Notes under the pieces: generated by a model
Told to the model about the DNA's origin: nothing
The model's input: the letters and a program-made list of their open reading frames with translations, nothing else
Databases searched by the model: none
Program-made: the position numbers and the translations under genes
Shown: positions 27,553 through 35,953 of the stretch, piece by piece
Layout: each line of letters begins with the position of its first letter
Numbering within the stretch: the first letter of the stretch is position 1
Assembly (NCBI RefSeq): GCF_002736105.1
Contig: NZ_CP024123.1
Span: 1,046,001-1,110,000 of the forward strand
Direction of reading: 5' to 3'
DNA from: Solibacillus sp. R5-41
Lineage (GTDB): Bacteria; Bacillota; Bacilli; Bacillales_A; Planococcaceae
Length of the DNA stretch: 64,000 nt

Positions 27553-27924
27553 TTCAGCAGAAGTCCCTTACTTACATAAGTGGGGGATGAATACCAAGCA
27601 TGACCTTTATTCTTTGGGGGCTCAAACTCCCGCTGAATAGAGGAACTCAGGTTAAGCTGGAGGAGCAAAGGCTAAAACCGTCACGTCCTGTGATAAAGCC
27701 TTTGTGATCAACGTCGTGTTGACCCGCGTCGTGCGGCAACGCCTGAGTGACCAACATCGTGTTGGTCCAAAGCCCCCGGCGGATGTCACGGATTTTTAGC
27801 GGAGGCCTGCGTGATTCAGGTCAGTTAGCCGTTGTCGCATAGACGCGACGAACTTAGGCTAACATCCTTAACGAGCTAGCTCGAAAAAAATCTGGATGTA
27901 ATTATGCCGAGGCGTAATTGATTG
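27553..27924 (+). repeat. dispersed repeat, copy C (longest copy)
   Basis: About 372 bases filling most of the 500-base gap before rfbA. It starts TTCAGCAGAAGTCCC, with a CCCTTACTTA/TAAGTGGGGG-type hairpin, and ends GCCGAGGCGTAATTGATT. The inside includes CGTCCTGTG and GCAACGCCTGAGTGACCAAC (shared with copy E), CGGCGGATGTCACGGA (shared with D), a 60-base hairpin unit at 27803-27862, and CGAGCTAGCTCGA with an A-run (shared with A). Clearly richer in G+C than its surroundings. No protein frame; possibly a non-autonomous mobile element or a structured RNA. Confidence 0.75.
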
Positions 27925-27962
27925 AAATTGGATAGTTTTTTTCAAAAAGAGGTGAATATTAG

Positions 27963-28853
27963 ATGAAAGGCATTCTTTTAGCAGGAGGTTCAGGTACTCG
28001 ACTTTATCCTTTGACGAAATCTATGTCTAAACAAATGTTACCGATTTACGATAAGCCGATGATTTATTATCCACTTTCTATTTTAATGCTAGCTGGAATA
28101 AAAGAGATTTTAATTATATCTACGCCAAGGGATATTGAAGACTTCCGAGAACTACTGGGAGATGGGGCCAATCTCGGAATGCACTTTGAGTATTCGGTTC
28201 AGGAATGTCCTAACGGGTTAGCCGAAGCATTTATTATTGGAGAAAAGTTTATTGGAGAATCCTCCGTGGCGCTAATTTTGGGGGATAATATTTTCTACGG
28301 TTCATATTTAAGTAATCTATTGTTGAAGGGTGCGTCCTTGACGAAAGGAAGTATTATTTTTGGCTGCTATGTTAAAGACCCACGTGCATATGGCGTAGTG
28401 GAAGTTGATGAAGAGAAGGAAGTTATCTCAATAGAAGAAAAGCCTGAAAACCCCAAATCTTCATACGCAGTTCCGGGATTATATTTTTTTGATAATAAAG
28501 TAGTTGATATTGCAAAAAATGTAAAACCTTCAGCGCGGGGTGAAGTGGAGATTACTTCTATTATAGATGAATACCTTCAAAGAGGTGAACTAAAAGTAGA
28601 ACTGACGGGTAGGGGATTGGCATGGTTAGATACGGGAACGCATGAGTCATTACTCGAGGCTTCGAATTTTGTAGAGGCTATACAAAAAAGGCAGGGGCTA
28701 TATATTGCTTGTATTGAAGAAATAGCATTTAGAAGAGGATATATAACAAAGAAACAGTTATTAGATCTTGCCGAGCCTCTTATGAAGACGGAATACGGTA
28801 AATATTTGGTGGAAGTTTCACATTCATTAAACAACTCTCATGTGACAATGTAG
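27963..28853 (+). CDS. rfbA: glucose-1-phosphate thymidylyltransferase
   Basis: A 296-residue enzyme making dTDP-glucose from glucose-1-phosphate and dTTP. It has the nucleotidyltransferase motif [20 protein letters not shown] at the N-terminus, [39 protein letters not shown] and [10 protein letters not shown]. The start ATG is preceded by AGAGGTGA. It is the first dTDP-sugar step. rfbB follows after 44 bases, but rfbC and rfbD are absent from the window, pointing away from rhamnose and toward an amino sugar. Confidence 0.96.
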   Translation: MKGILLAGGSGTRLYPLTKSMSKQMLPIYDKPMIYYPLSILMLAGIKEILIISTPRDIEDFRELLGDGANLGMHFEYSVQECPNGLAEAFIIGEKFIGESSVALILGDNIFYGSYLSNLLLKGASLTKGSIIFGCYVKDPRAYGVVEVDEEKEVISIEEKPENPKSSYAVPGLYFFDNKVVDIAKNVKPSARGEVEITSIIDEYLQRGELKVELTGRGLAWLDTGTHESLLEASNFVEAIQKRQGLYIACIEEIAFRRGYITKKQLLDLAEPLMKTEYGKYLVEVSHSLNNSHVTM

Positions 28854-28865
28854 AGTTGTTTTATT
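28831..28865 (+). terminator. terminator-like hairpin overlapping the end of rfbA
   Basis: AACAACTC (28831-28838) pairs with GAGTTGTT (28854-28861), followed by TTATTT. The left arm lies inside the rfbA coding end. It could reduce read-through into rfbB; the T-run is short. Confidence 0.5.
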
Positions 28866-28897
28866 TCAGTTGAACAAGTTTGAAAGAGGTGGGACGG

Positions 28898-29917
28898 ATG
28901 AAAGAGAAAAAAATTCTCGTTACTGGTGGAGCTGGCTTCATCGGAGGAAATTTTGTTCAATACATGGTTGAAAAATACCCTGAATATGATGTTTTTAACT
29001 TAGATAATTTAACGTATGCCGGTGATTTAACAAAACATAGCCTGATTGAAATGAAGAATAACTACAACTTTATAAAGGCTGATATTGTAGATGATAGGTT
29101 GATAATGTCTATTTTTGAAAAAGAAAAATTCAATTATGTCGTTCATTTTGCTGCAGAAAGTCATGTGGACCGTTCCATTACAAATCCCGGTATTTTTGTA
29201 CAAACAAATGTTATAGGTACTCAAGTCTTATTGGAGGCAGCAAAGCGAGTAGGTATTACAAAATTTGTTCATATATCAACAGATGAAGTTTACGGGGAGT
29301 TAGATTTTGACCCGACGACCTTTTTTATAGAAGAAACACCATTAAAACCAAATAGCCCATATAGCGCTAGTAAAGCATCTTCAGATTTACTAGTTAGAGC
29401 GTATCACGAAACATATGGTTTACCCATTAATATTACGCGTTGTTCGAATAACTACGGTCCATTCCATTTTCCAGAAAAATTAATTCCTTTAACCATTTCT
29501 CGCGTATTAACTGATGAAAAGGTTCCTGTATATGGGGAAGGGCAAAATATCCGAGATTGGTTACATGTATTTGATCATTGCGCGGCAATTGATTTAGTTT
29601 TGCATAAAGGTGTGAATGGAGAGATTTATAATATAGGTGGTCATAATGAACGTACTAATTTAGAAGTGGTGAGAACAATTATTCAAGCGTTAGGAAAATC
29701 AGAAGAATTAATTGAGTTTGTCGAAGATCGTTTAGGACATGATAAGCGTTATGCCATTGATTCAGCGAAGTTAAAACAATTAGGCTGGAAACCCTCCTAT
29801 ACATTTGAAACAGGAATTATTCAAACAGTTCAATGGTATGTTGAGAACGAGGTATGGTGGAAGCAAATTATTAATGGTCAATATCTGACATATTTCAACA
29901 AGCAATATTCGTTGTGA
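28898..29917 (+). CDS. rfbB: dTDP-glucose 4,6-dehydratase
   Basis: A 339-residue extended short-chain dehydrogenase making dTDP-4-keto-6-deoxyglucose. It has TGGAGFIGG (9-17), AAESHVDRSI, STDEVYGEL (catalytic Thr-Asp-Glu), SPYSASKAS (Tyr-x3-Lys), NNYGPFHFPEKLIPL and GQNIRDWLHVFDHC. ATG 28898 is chosen because GAGGTGGGA precedes it; an in-frame TTG at 28880 has no site. Its product is the expected substrate of the DegT aminotransferase encoded two genes upstream. Confidence 0.96.
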   Translation: MKEKKILVTGGAGFIGGNFVQYMVEKYPEYDVFNLDNLTYAGDLTKHSLIEMKNNYNFIKADIVDDRLIMSIFEKEKFNYVVHFAAESHVDRSITNPGIFVQTNVIGTQVLLEAAKRVGITKFVHISTDEVYGELDFDPTTFFIEETPLKPNSPYSASKASSDLLVRAYHETYGLPINITRCSNNYGPFHFPEKLIPLTISRVLTDEKVPVYGEGQNIRDWLHVFDHCAAIDLVLHKGVNGEIYNIGGHNERTNLEVVRTIIQALGKSEELIEFVEDRLGHDKRYAIDSAKLKQLGWKPSYTFETGIIQTVQWYVENEVWWKQIINGQYLTYFNKQYSL

Positions 29918-29929
29918 ATCACCAAAATC

Positions 29930-29965
29930 GTCTGAGTCCTAAATGAAATAGGCTTCAGACTTTTT
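29930..29965 (+). terminator. intrinsic terminator after rfbB
   Basis: GTCTGA (29930-29935) and TCAGAC (29955-29960), with inner CCTA/TAGG pairing, are followed by TTTTTG. Confidence 0.7.
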
Positions 29966-30113
29966 GCATGTATCACAACGAGTTTTATTAGTGAGAAGTA
30001 ATTATGGAGAGAATTGACGCATATAATAGAGAAGCTCATAATGCGATTAACGCTTACTTCATTAACTTACAAACTTATTAAAATATCCATTAAAGGTACG
30101 AGGGGGCATATAA

Positions 30114-30830
30114 TTGGAAGAAAGAATCAGTCTACTAGAAATAGCAAAAATAATAAAAAAACGATTAGTGCTTATCGTTATCTTAACTGTTATTAGTGTT
30201 GGAATTGCTGCAGGAATAAGCTTTTATGTATTAACCCCAATTTACGAGGCGCAAACACAAATTTTGGTCAATCAGAAAAGCAACAGTGAGGAAGCATATT
30301 CTTGGTCGCAAATGGAAACAGATTTACAATTAATCAATACTTATAATGTTATCATTACAAGCCCTGTTATTTTAAACAAGGTGATTGAGAAACAAGGAAT
30401 AAATATATTACCAGAAACATTAAAAGAGCAAATTACCTTAACGAATGAAAGTAACTCAAAAGTTATAAATATAATAGTAGAGGATTCTAGTTCTCAGCAA
30501 GCTGTCGAAATTTCAAATACGGTAGCAGAAGTATTTAAAGAGGAAATTCCAAAATTGATGAATGTTGATAATATAAATATTCTATCTGTCGCTAAATTAA
30601 GCGAAAATCCTACCCCAGTAAAACCAAATAAGATGCGTAATATAGCCATTGCGGCAGTTATTGGTTTAATGTTAGGTATTGGATTAGCATTTCTATTCGA
30701 ATTTTTGGATACAACGATTAAGAATGAGAAAGACATTGAGGATATTGTTGGCTTACCAGTTATGGGGGTAGTCGGGTTAATTGCAAAAGAAAAAAAGAGC
30801 CTTTTATTACGTAGAGTAAGGAGGAACTAA
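30114..30830 (+). CDS. polysaccharide chain-length regulator / BY-kinase modulator (Wzz, CapA/YwqC-like)
   Basis: A 238-residue membrane protein with two transmembrane helices (about 19-40 and 173-195) around an extracellular Wzz domain. It has the family proline region ENPTPVKPNKMRN just before the second helix and a short cytoplasmic tail. In Gram-positive bacteria this protein activates the separate tyrosine kinase encoded next and controls polymer length with it. TTG start, with GAGGGGG upstream. It ends one base before the kinase gene. Confidence 0.93.
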   Translation: MEERISLLEIAKIIKKRLVLIVILTVISVGIAAGISFYVLTPIYEAQTQILVNQKSNSEEAYSWSQMETDLQLINTYNVIITSPVILNKVIEKQGINILPETLKEQITLTNESNSKVINIIVEDSSSQQAVEISNTVAEVFKEEIPKLMNVDNINILSVAKLSENPTPVKPNKMRNIAIAAVIGLMLGIGLAFLFEFLDTTIKNEKDIEDIVGLPVMGVVGLIAKEKKSLLLRRVRRN

Positions 30831-30831
30831 A

Positions 30832-31554
30832 TTGTTTGGGCTGAAAAGTAGAAAAATGAAAAAAAAACTAAAACTTGCAAAGATGGCTCGAAAACTTGTA
30901 ACCGTTTCAGATTCAAAATCGATAATATCAGAGCAATTTCGTACGATCCGCACAAACATCGCATTTTCTATGCCGGACCAAGAGTTAAAAACGGTTTTAG
31001 TTACTTCTTCAACACCTGGGGAAGGGAAGTCTACAATTGCAGCGAATTTAGGAGTTGTTTTTGCTCAGGAAGGTAAAAGAGTGTTAATTATTGATGGAGA
31101 TTTGCGGAAACCGACATTGCATCAGACATTTAAAACGTTTAACAAATTAGGTCTGTCTAATGTTTTAGCAAAAAAAGCTGCATTTTACGAAGCGATACAA
31201 GAGACATCTATAGAGGGACTGAATGTAATGACGAGTGGTCCCATTCCGCCAAACCCAGCGGAATTGCTTTCTTCAAAAGCTTTGGACATATTGATACAAG
31301 ATGTAAAGAAGGATTATGAAATGATTATATTTGATGCACCGCCATTGTTAGTCGTGTCAGATGCACAAATATTGTCGAATAAATGTGATGGCACGCTTCT
31401 AATTGCCAATACAGGTGTTGTCGAAAAAGAGGTTGTTGTGAAAGCAACAGCAATCTTGGCTACTTCTCAAGCAAATGTTTTGGGCGTTGTATTAAATAAC
31501 TATGTATTTCCTAGTCATAAACATTATTATGACTATTACAGTTATGATGAATAA
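30832..31554 (+). CDS. BY-type tyrosine-protein kinase (CapB/YwqD/EpsB-like)
   Basis: A 240-residue cytoplasmic kinase of the bacterial tyrosine-kinase type. Walker A is TSSTPGEGKSTIAANLG, Walker A' is VLIIDGDLRKP and Walker B is MIIFDAPPLL. The C-terminal tyrosine cluster HYYDYYSYDE is the autophosphorylation site. It works with the Wzz-like protein to regulate capsule polymerisation and may phosphorylate sugar-nucleotide enzymes. TTG start, with AAGGAGG upstream. No matching YwqE/CapC phosphatase gene is seen, and the pair sits at the end of the locus rather than the more usual beginning. Confidence 0.95.
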   Translation: MFGLKSRKMKKKLKLAKMARKLVTVSDSKSIISEQFRTIRTNIAFSMPDQELKTVLVTSSTPGEGKSTIAANLGVVFAQEGKRVLIIDGDLRKPTLHQTFKTFNKLGLSNVLAKKAAFYEAIQETSIEGLNVMTSGPIPPNPAELLSSKALDILIQDVKKDYEMIIFDAPPLLVVSDAQILSNKCDGTLLIANTGVVEKEVVVKATAILATSQANVLGVVLNNYVFPSHKHYYDYYSYDE

Positions 31555-31743
31555 AATTAGTTTGTTCGATTTTTTTTTATGAAATTAATCTGTAATATGA
31601 TGTGCACACCATATAATTTCATCAAAAGTTTTAGAACTGCAACTTTCGAAGTCTATTTCTTTTTCTACGCACATACAATAGGCTACGGACAATAAATACA
31701 AGTGTCCTAACATAAAAGAGGAACCATATGAGGAGGAATAGCT

Positions 31744-32010
31744 GTGGATTCATTAAAAGTATCATCACGTTCTAATCCAAATTCAGTTGCAGGTGCACTG
31801 GTAGCGGTCATTCGAGAACAAGGGTATGCGGAAATGCAAGCAGTCGGTGCAGGTGCACTCAATCAAGCAGTGAAAGCAGTAGCCATAGCAAGAGGATTTG
31901 TTGCACCGAGTGGCACGGATTTAATTTGTGCACCGGCATTTGCAGATATTACAATAGCAGGTGAAGATCGAACTGCACTTAAGCTTCTCGTTGAAAAACG
32001 AAACCGATAA
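31744..32010 (+). CDS. spoVS: stage V sporulation protein S, copy 1
   Basis: An 88-residue SpoVS/Alba-like protein required for normal septum and coat steps of sporulation in Bacillus. It shows LKVSSRSNPNSVAGAL, GAGALNQAVKAVAIARGFV and DLICAPAFADITI, matching the family closely in length (86) and sequence. GTG start, with GAGGAGG upstream. The 189 bases upstream are non-coding. It is the right-hand conserved marker of the polysaccharide island, since ymdB-spoVS are usual neighbours. Confidence 0.96.
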   Translation: MDSLKVSSRSNPNSVAGALVAVIREQGYAEMQAVGAGALNQAVKAVAIARGFVAPSGTDLICAPAFADITIAGEDRTALKLLVEKRNR

Positions 32011-32204
32011 TCTAAACATGTTGTCCATGCGTTGGACCATCTGTTTAAGTGGATAATAAAGTTTAACCATATTTACGAGTAAAGGATAAGCACTTTAATA
32101 ACGTTAATTTTTAGAATATTCGCATTATAATTGCAGTATTAAAAACTGGATAATTACGGTTTACATCTTAGTAATAAACTAATTTAAAATAGGGGGAAAT
32201 AACT

Positions 32205-32486
32205 GTGGATTCATTAAAAGTATCATCTCGTTCTAATCCAAATTCGGTTGCAGGTGCACTGGTAGCGGTAATTAGGGAACAGGGCTATGCAGAAATGCAG
32301 GCAGTTGGAGCTGGGGCTTTAAATCAAGCAATTAAAGCGGTAGCGATTGCACGGGGCTTCGTTGCACCGAGCGGAACGGATTTAATATGTGCACCAGCAT
32401 TTGCGGACATTACGATTGGCGGGGAAGATCGTACCGCACTCAAACTACTTGTTGAAAAAAGAAGTCGTCAAGTCAACATTAGCTGA
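32205..32486 (+). CDS. spoVS: stage V sporulation protein S, copy 2
   Basis: A 93-residue second SpoVS, identical to copy 1 over the first 88 residues apart from three substitutions (Val to Ile near 44, Ala to Gly near 73, Asn to Ser near 87) and with a five-residue C-terminal extension (QVNIS). DNA between the two coding regions differs at many third positions, so the duplication is old and the protein is under strong constraint. GTG start, with AGGGGG upstream. The 194-base spacer has no terminator, so it may have its own promoter. Confidence 0.95.
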   Translation: MDSLKVSSRSNPNSVAGALVAVIREQGYAEMQAVGAGALNQAIKAVAIARGFVAPSGTDLICAPAFADITIGGEDRTALKLLVEKRSRQVNIS

Positions 32487-32493
32487 TTAAAAA

Positions 32494-32543
32494 CAACACT
32501 TATGAAAAAGGGATATTTATTCCTTAGCATAAGTGTTTTTTCA
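32494..32543 (+). terminator. intrinsic terminator after the second spoVS
   Basis: AACACTTATG pairs with CATAAGTGTT and is followed by TTTTTC. Confidence 0.8.
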
Positions 32544-32908
32544 TGGAGAAAAACAGAAATTTTATATCACTTAGTAAGGGAAGTAACGTTTTCCTTCAAA
32601 TAAATAAACGCCTAAAAAGGAACTATAATAAGGTGATTTCGTTTCCATTCATATGCGTTCATTTCAAGCATTGTTTCTTGCATCAGGATTTTTTTCATTC
32701 AACTTAAAAATACGGCAAAATTTTTCCGTCAAAGGTCTGATTTTTTGGCTCAATATGACATTTGCAATAGTACACGTAGTCACTTCATGTTAAACTAATG
32801 TAGGAAAAATAACTCTATTTAGCCGCTTTATTTTGCATCAAAGCAAAATAAAGCTTAAATTAAGGCTATTTTCATTACACTAAAAAACAATCTTAAGGAG
32901 ATGTTGAT
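32544..32908 (+). other. non-coding region upstream of korA with a leader inverted repeat
   Basis: About 365 bases with no credible gene. Near the 3' end (32825-32853) a perfect 12-base inverted repeat, GCTTTATTTTGC and GCAAAATAAAGC with a five-base loop, lies about 55 bases before the korA start. It has no T-run, so it looks like an operator or mRNA leader hairpin rather than a terminator. A promoter is likely between 32750 and 32810, but no perfect boxes were seen. Confidence 0.5.
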
Positions 32909-34642
32909 ATGTTACATCAGCTTTCATGGAAAGTCGGTGGGCAACAAGGTGAAGGGATCGAGAGTACTGGTGAAATTTTCTCGATGGCAATGAATCGTTT
33001 AGGTTATTATCTATACGGATATCGTCATTTCTCTTCTCGCATTAAAGGTGGCCATACGAATAATAAAATTACGGTTCGTCCAACAGAAGTACGCTCGATT
33101 GCGGACGATTTAAATATTTTAGTTGCATTTGATCAAGAAACAATTGACGTAAACTATAAAGAATTAACAGCAGCAAGTATTATTTTAGCGGATGCGAAAT
33201 TCGATCCAAAAAATCCAGAAGACTGTGTGGCACCATTATTTGCTGTACCATTTACAGATATTGCAGCAGATCTTGGTACGTCATTAATGAAAAACATGGT
33301 CGCGATTGGCGCAACTGCAGCATTATTAAATTTGGAAGAATCTGTTTTCCAAAGCGTTGTAGACGAGATTTTTGGTCGTAAAGGTGAAGAAGTTGTAGCG
33401 AAGAATATTGAAGCAATTCAGCGCGGTAGAGAAGCGATTGCCATCCAAATTGGTGAGCGCGTAGGTGAATGGCAACTAGCTCCAGCTGACGGTAAACGCC
33501 GTATGTTCATGATTGGGAATGATGCAGCCGCACTAGGTGCATTAGCAGCAGGCTCTCGCTTTATGGCAGCTTACCCGATTACACCAGCTTCTGAAATTAT
33601 GGAATATATGATCAAAAAGTTACCGCTTGTTGGTGGAGCTGTTATTCAAACAGAGGATGAAATCGCGGCAGCAACAATGGCTATTGGTGCAAACTATGGT
33701 GGGGTACGTGCTTTCACAGCGTCAGCCGGCCCAGGTCTTTCACTGATGATGGAGGCAATTGGTCTTTCAGGTATGACCGAGCAGCCACTTGTTATTTTTG
33801 ATACACAACGTGGTGGTCCATCAACAGGTCTTCCTACGAAGCAAGAGCAATCGGATTTAATGGCGATGCTGTACGGCACACATGGTGAAATTCCGAAAGT
33901 CGTTATTGCGCCTTCAACGATGGAAGAAGCATTCTATGATACGATCCAAGCATTTAATATTGCGGAGGAATTACAGCTTCCGGTAATCGTAATGACGGAT
34001 TTACAGCTTTCATTAGGGAAGCAAACTGTTGATCCATTTGATTACAGTAAAATTGAAATTCGACGTGGTAAAATTGTGACAGAAGTAGAAGACACTGAAA
34101 CAAAGGACTACTTCAAGCGTTATGAAAATGCAGAAGATGGCGTTTCACCGCGTATATTACCTGGTACAAAAGGTGGGATTCACCACGTAACTGGTGTCGA
34201 GCATGATGAAACAGGAAAGCCTTCTGAAGCGACAGGCAACCGTCGCACACAAATGGATAAACGTATGCGTAAGCTTGCCGCATTAAAATTCAATAATCCG
34301 ATTTATGCCAATACACCTCATGAAGATGCGGACGTGTTATTAGTTGGGTTTAACTCAACACGTGGTGCGCTTGAGGAAGTGCAAGAAGCATTAAATGCAG
34401 AAGGAATTAAAGCGAATCACGCGCATGTGAAGCTAATTCATCCATTCCCATCTGATGAAATGGCTGCACTTGTTGAGAAAGCTAAAAAAGTTATTGTTGT
34501 TGAAAATAACGCAACAGGCCAATTAGCGAATATTATGAAGATGAATATTGGTGGTCATGCGAAGATAAAGAACGTCTTAAAGTATGATGGTACGCCATTC
34601 TTACCACGTGAATTAACAAACTTAGTGAAGGAGGAAATTTAA
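32909..34642 (+). CDS. korA: 2-oxoacid:ferredoxin oxidoreductase, alpha (fused gamma-alpha) subunit
   Basis: A 577-residue fusion. The N-terminal gamma domain (WKVGGQQGEGIESTGEIF and RIKGGHTNNKITVRP) is followed by the alpha domain (GNDAAALGALAAGSRFMAAYPITPASEIME and TASAGPGLSLMMEA) and a C-terminal domain. With KorB it oxidises 2-oxoglutarate or a related 2-oxoacid to the acyl-CoA and reduces ferredoxin. AAGGAG precedes ATG 32909. korB starts two bases after the stop, so they form an operon. SpoVS-korA-korB is the order known in several Bacillus relatives. Confidence 0.95.
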   Translation: MLHQLSWKVGGQQGEGIESTGEIFSMAMNRLGYYLYGYRHFSSRIKGGHTNNKITVRPTEVRSIADDLNILVAFDQETIDVNYKELTAASIILADAKFDPKNPEDCVAPLFAVPFTDIAADLGTSLMKNMVAIGATAALLNLEESVFQSVVDEIFGRKGEEVVAKNIEAIQRGREAIAIQIGERVGEWQLAPADGKRRMFMIGNDAAALGALAAGSRFMAAYPITPASEIMEYMIKKLPLVGGAVIQTEDEIAAATMAIGANYGGVRAFTASAGPGLSLMMEAIGLSGMTEQPLVIFDTQRGGPSTGLPTKQEQSDLMAMLYGTHGEIPKVVIAPSTMEEAFYDTIQAFNIAEELQLPVIVMTDLQLSLGKQTVDPFDYSKIEIRRGKIVTEVEDTETKDYFKRYENAEDGVSPRILPGTKGGIHHVTGVEHDETGKPSEATGNRRTQMDKRMRKLAALKFNNPIYANTPHEDADVLLVGFNSTRGALEEVQEALNAEGIKANHAHVKLIHPFPSDEMAALVEKAKKVIVVENNATGQLANIMKMNIGGHAKIKNVLKYDGTPFLPRELTNLVKEEI

Positions 34643-34644
34643 TT

Positions 34645-35511
34645 ATGGCAACATTTAAAGATTTCCGGAATTCAGTAAAACCAAACTGGTGCCCAGGATG
34701 TGGTGACTTTTCTGTACAAGCGGCGATTCAGCGTGCAGCAGCAAATGTTGGCTATGAACCGAATGAATTAGCTGTCATTTCTGGTATCGGATGTTCGGGA
34801 CGTATTTCGGGCTATATTAACTCATATGGCTTCCACGGAATTCATGGTCGTGCATTACCGATCGCACAAGGCTTAAAAATGGCCAATAAAGATTTAAAAG
34901 TCATTGCTTCTGGTGGTGACGGTGATGGTTTTGCCATCGGTATGGGGCACACAATCCATGCGATTCGTCGTAATATTGATATTACGTATATTGTTATGGA
35001 CAACCAAATTTACGGTTTAACAAAAGGGCAAACATCTCCACGTTCAGCTGCTGGTTTCATTACGAAATCAACACCAGGCGGAGCAATTGAGCCATCAATA
35101 AAACCGTTAGAAGTTGCTTTAACGAGTGGTGCGACATTTGTTGCACAAAGCTTCTCAACAGATATTAAAGAATTAACAGCAATCATCGAAGCGGGCTTAA
35201 ATCATAAAGGTTTCTCATTCATCAACGTATTTTCACCATGTGTAACATACAATAAGGTGAATACGTATGAGTGGTTCAAAGAAAACTTGACGAAGCTTTC
35301 TGATGTTGAAGGCTATGACCATACAAATCGTGAAATGGCGATGCAAACGGTTATGAAAAATGAAGGCTTAGTAACGGGAATTATTTATCATGATCAACAA
35401 ACGACGTCGTATCAAGATAAAATTAAAGGTTATTCAGAGCTACCATTAACGGATATTGATATTCGCTTAACAGAAGAGCAATTTACCCAATTTACAAAAG
35501 AATTTATGTAA
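34645..35511 (+). CDS. korB: 2-oxoacid:ferredoxin oxidoreductase, beta subunit
   Basis: A 288-residue thiamine-diphosphate subunit. It shows NWCPGCGDF (Cys16 and Cys19), GIGCSGR (Cys50), the TPP motif GGDGDGFAIGMGH and DNQIYGLTKGQTSPRS. The conserved cysteines bind the single iron-sulfur cluster typical of this short two-subunit class. It is the partner of KorA and catalyses decarboxylation and electron transfer to ferredoxin. It is preceded by GGAGGAAATT overlapping the korA end. Confidence 0.95.
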   Translation: MATFKDFRNSVKPNWCPGCGDFSVQAAIQRAAANVGYEPNELAVISGIGCSGRISGYINSYGFHGIHGRALPIAQGLKMANKDLKVIASGGDGDGFAIGMGHTIHAIRRNIDITYIVMDNQIYGLTKGQTSPRSAAGFITKSTPGGAIEPSIKPLEVALTSGATFVAQSFSTDIKELTAIIEAGLNHKGFSFINVFSPCVTYNKVNTYEWFKENLTKLSDVEGYDHTNREMAMQTVMKNEGLVTGIIYHDQQTTSYQDKIKGYSELPLTDIDIRLTEEQFTQFTKEFM

Positions 35512-35530
35512 TGTATTTTGAATAAGTAAG

Positions 35531-35571
35531 AAAAATCACCATTTTGATCTACTGGAAATGGTGGTTTTTTC
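35531..35571 (+). terminator. intrinsic terminator after korB
   Basis: AAAAATCACCATTT pairs with AAATGGTGGTTTTTT; the T-run continues. It ends the korAB operon. Confidence 0.8.
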
Positions 35572-35953
35572 TGTTTATTTAACTTTAACTAAAGAATCCC
35601 TGTTTCGCAGTTCCCGCTGGAATCGCCTCCACTTCATTACAATCAACTCCCTTTGTTTAAAATTCTACCAACATGATTTTAATCATTTTCTGATTTTTAA
35701 ATCATATAATGAAATACTAGTTCAACACTAAAATCTGTTCTTCTAATATAGTCGAGCTTGCAACACATGCTGTCTGCCCCCTCTTTTGTAGCAAGTTATT
35801 GTCACTTGAAATGATCGGTCGATCATGGCACGAGCAGGTGTAATTCTTAAGTTTAATTTTTCTATTTACAAAATTTTAACAAATATCACCAATCGCATTA
35901 ACAGTATTTTCTTATACTAAAATGAAAATTACGTATAAATGGGGTATTGTGAA
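35572..35953 (+). other. non-coding region between korB and the chemotaxis receptor
   Basis: About 380 bases with no credible frame on either strand and no dispersed repeat. GATCGGTCGATC near 35811-35824 contains a short palindrome. The receptor promoter is probably in the last 80 bases, where sequences like TATACT occur. Confidence 0.4.

Noticed and set aside
32081-32117. SigmaH-like promoter (AAAGGATAA and GAAT) before the second spoVS
   Set aside because: The two boxes are about 21 bases apart, too far for the SigmaH pattern.
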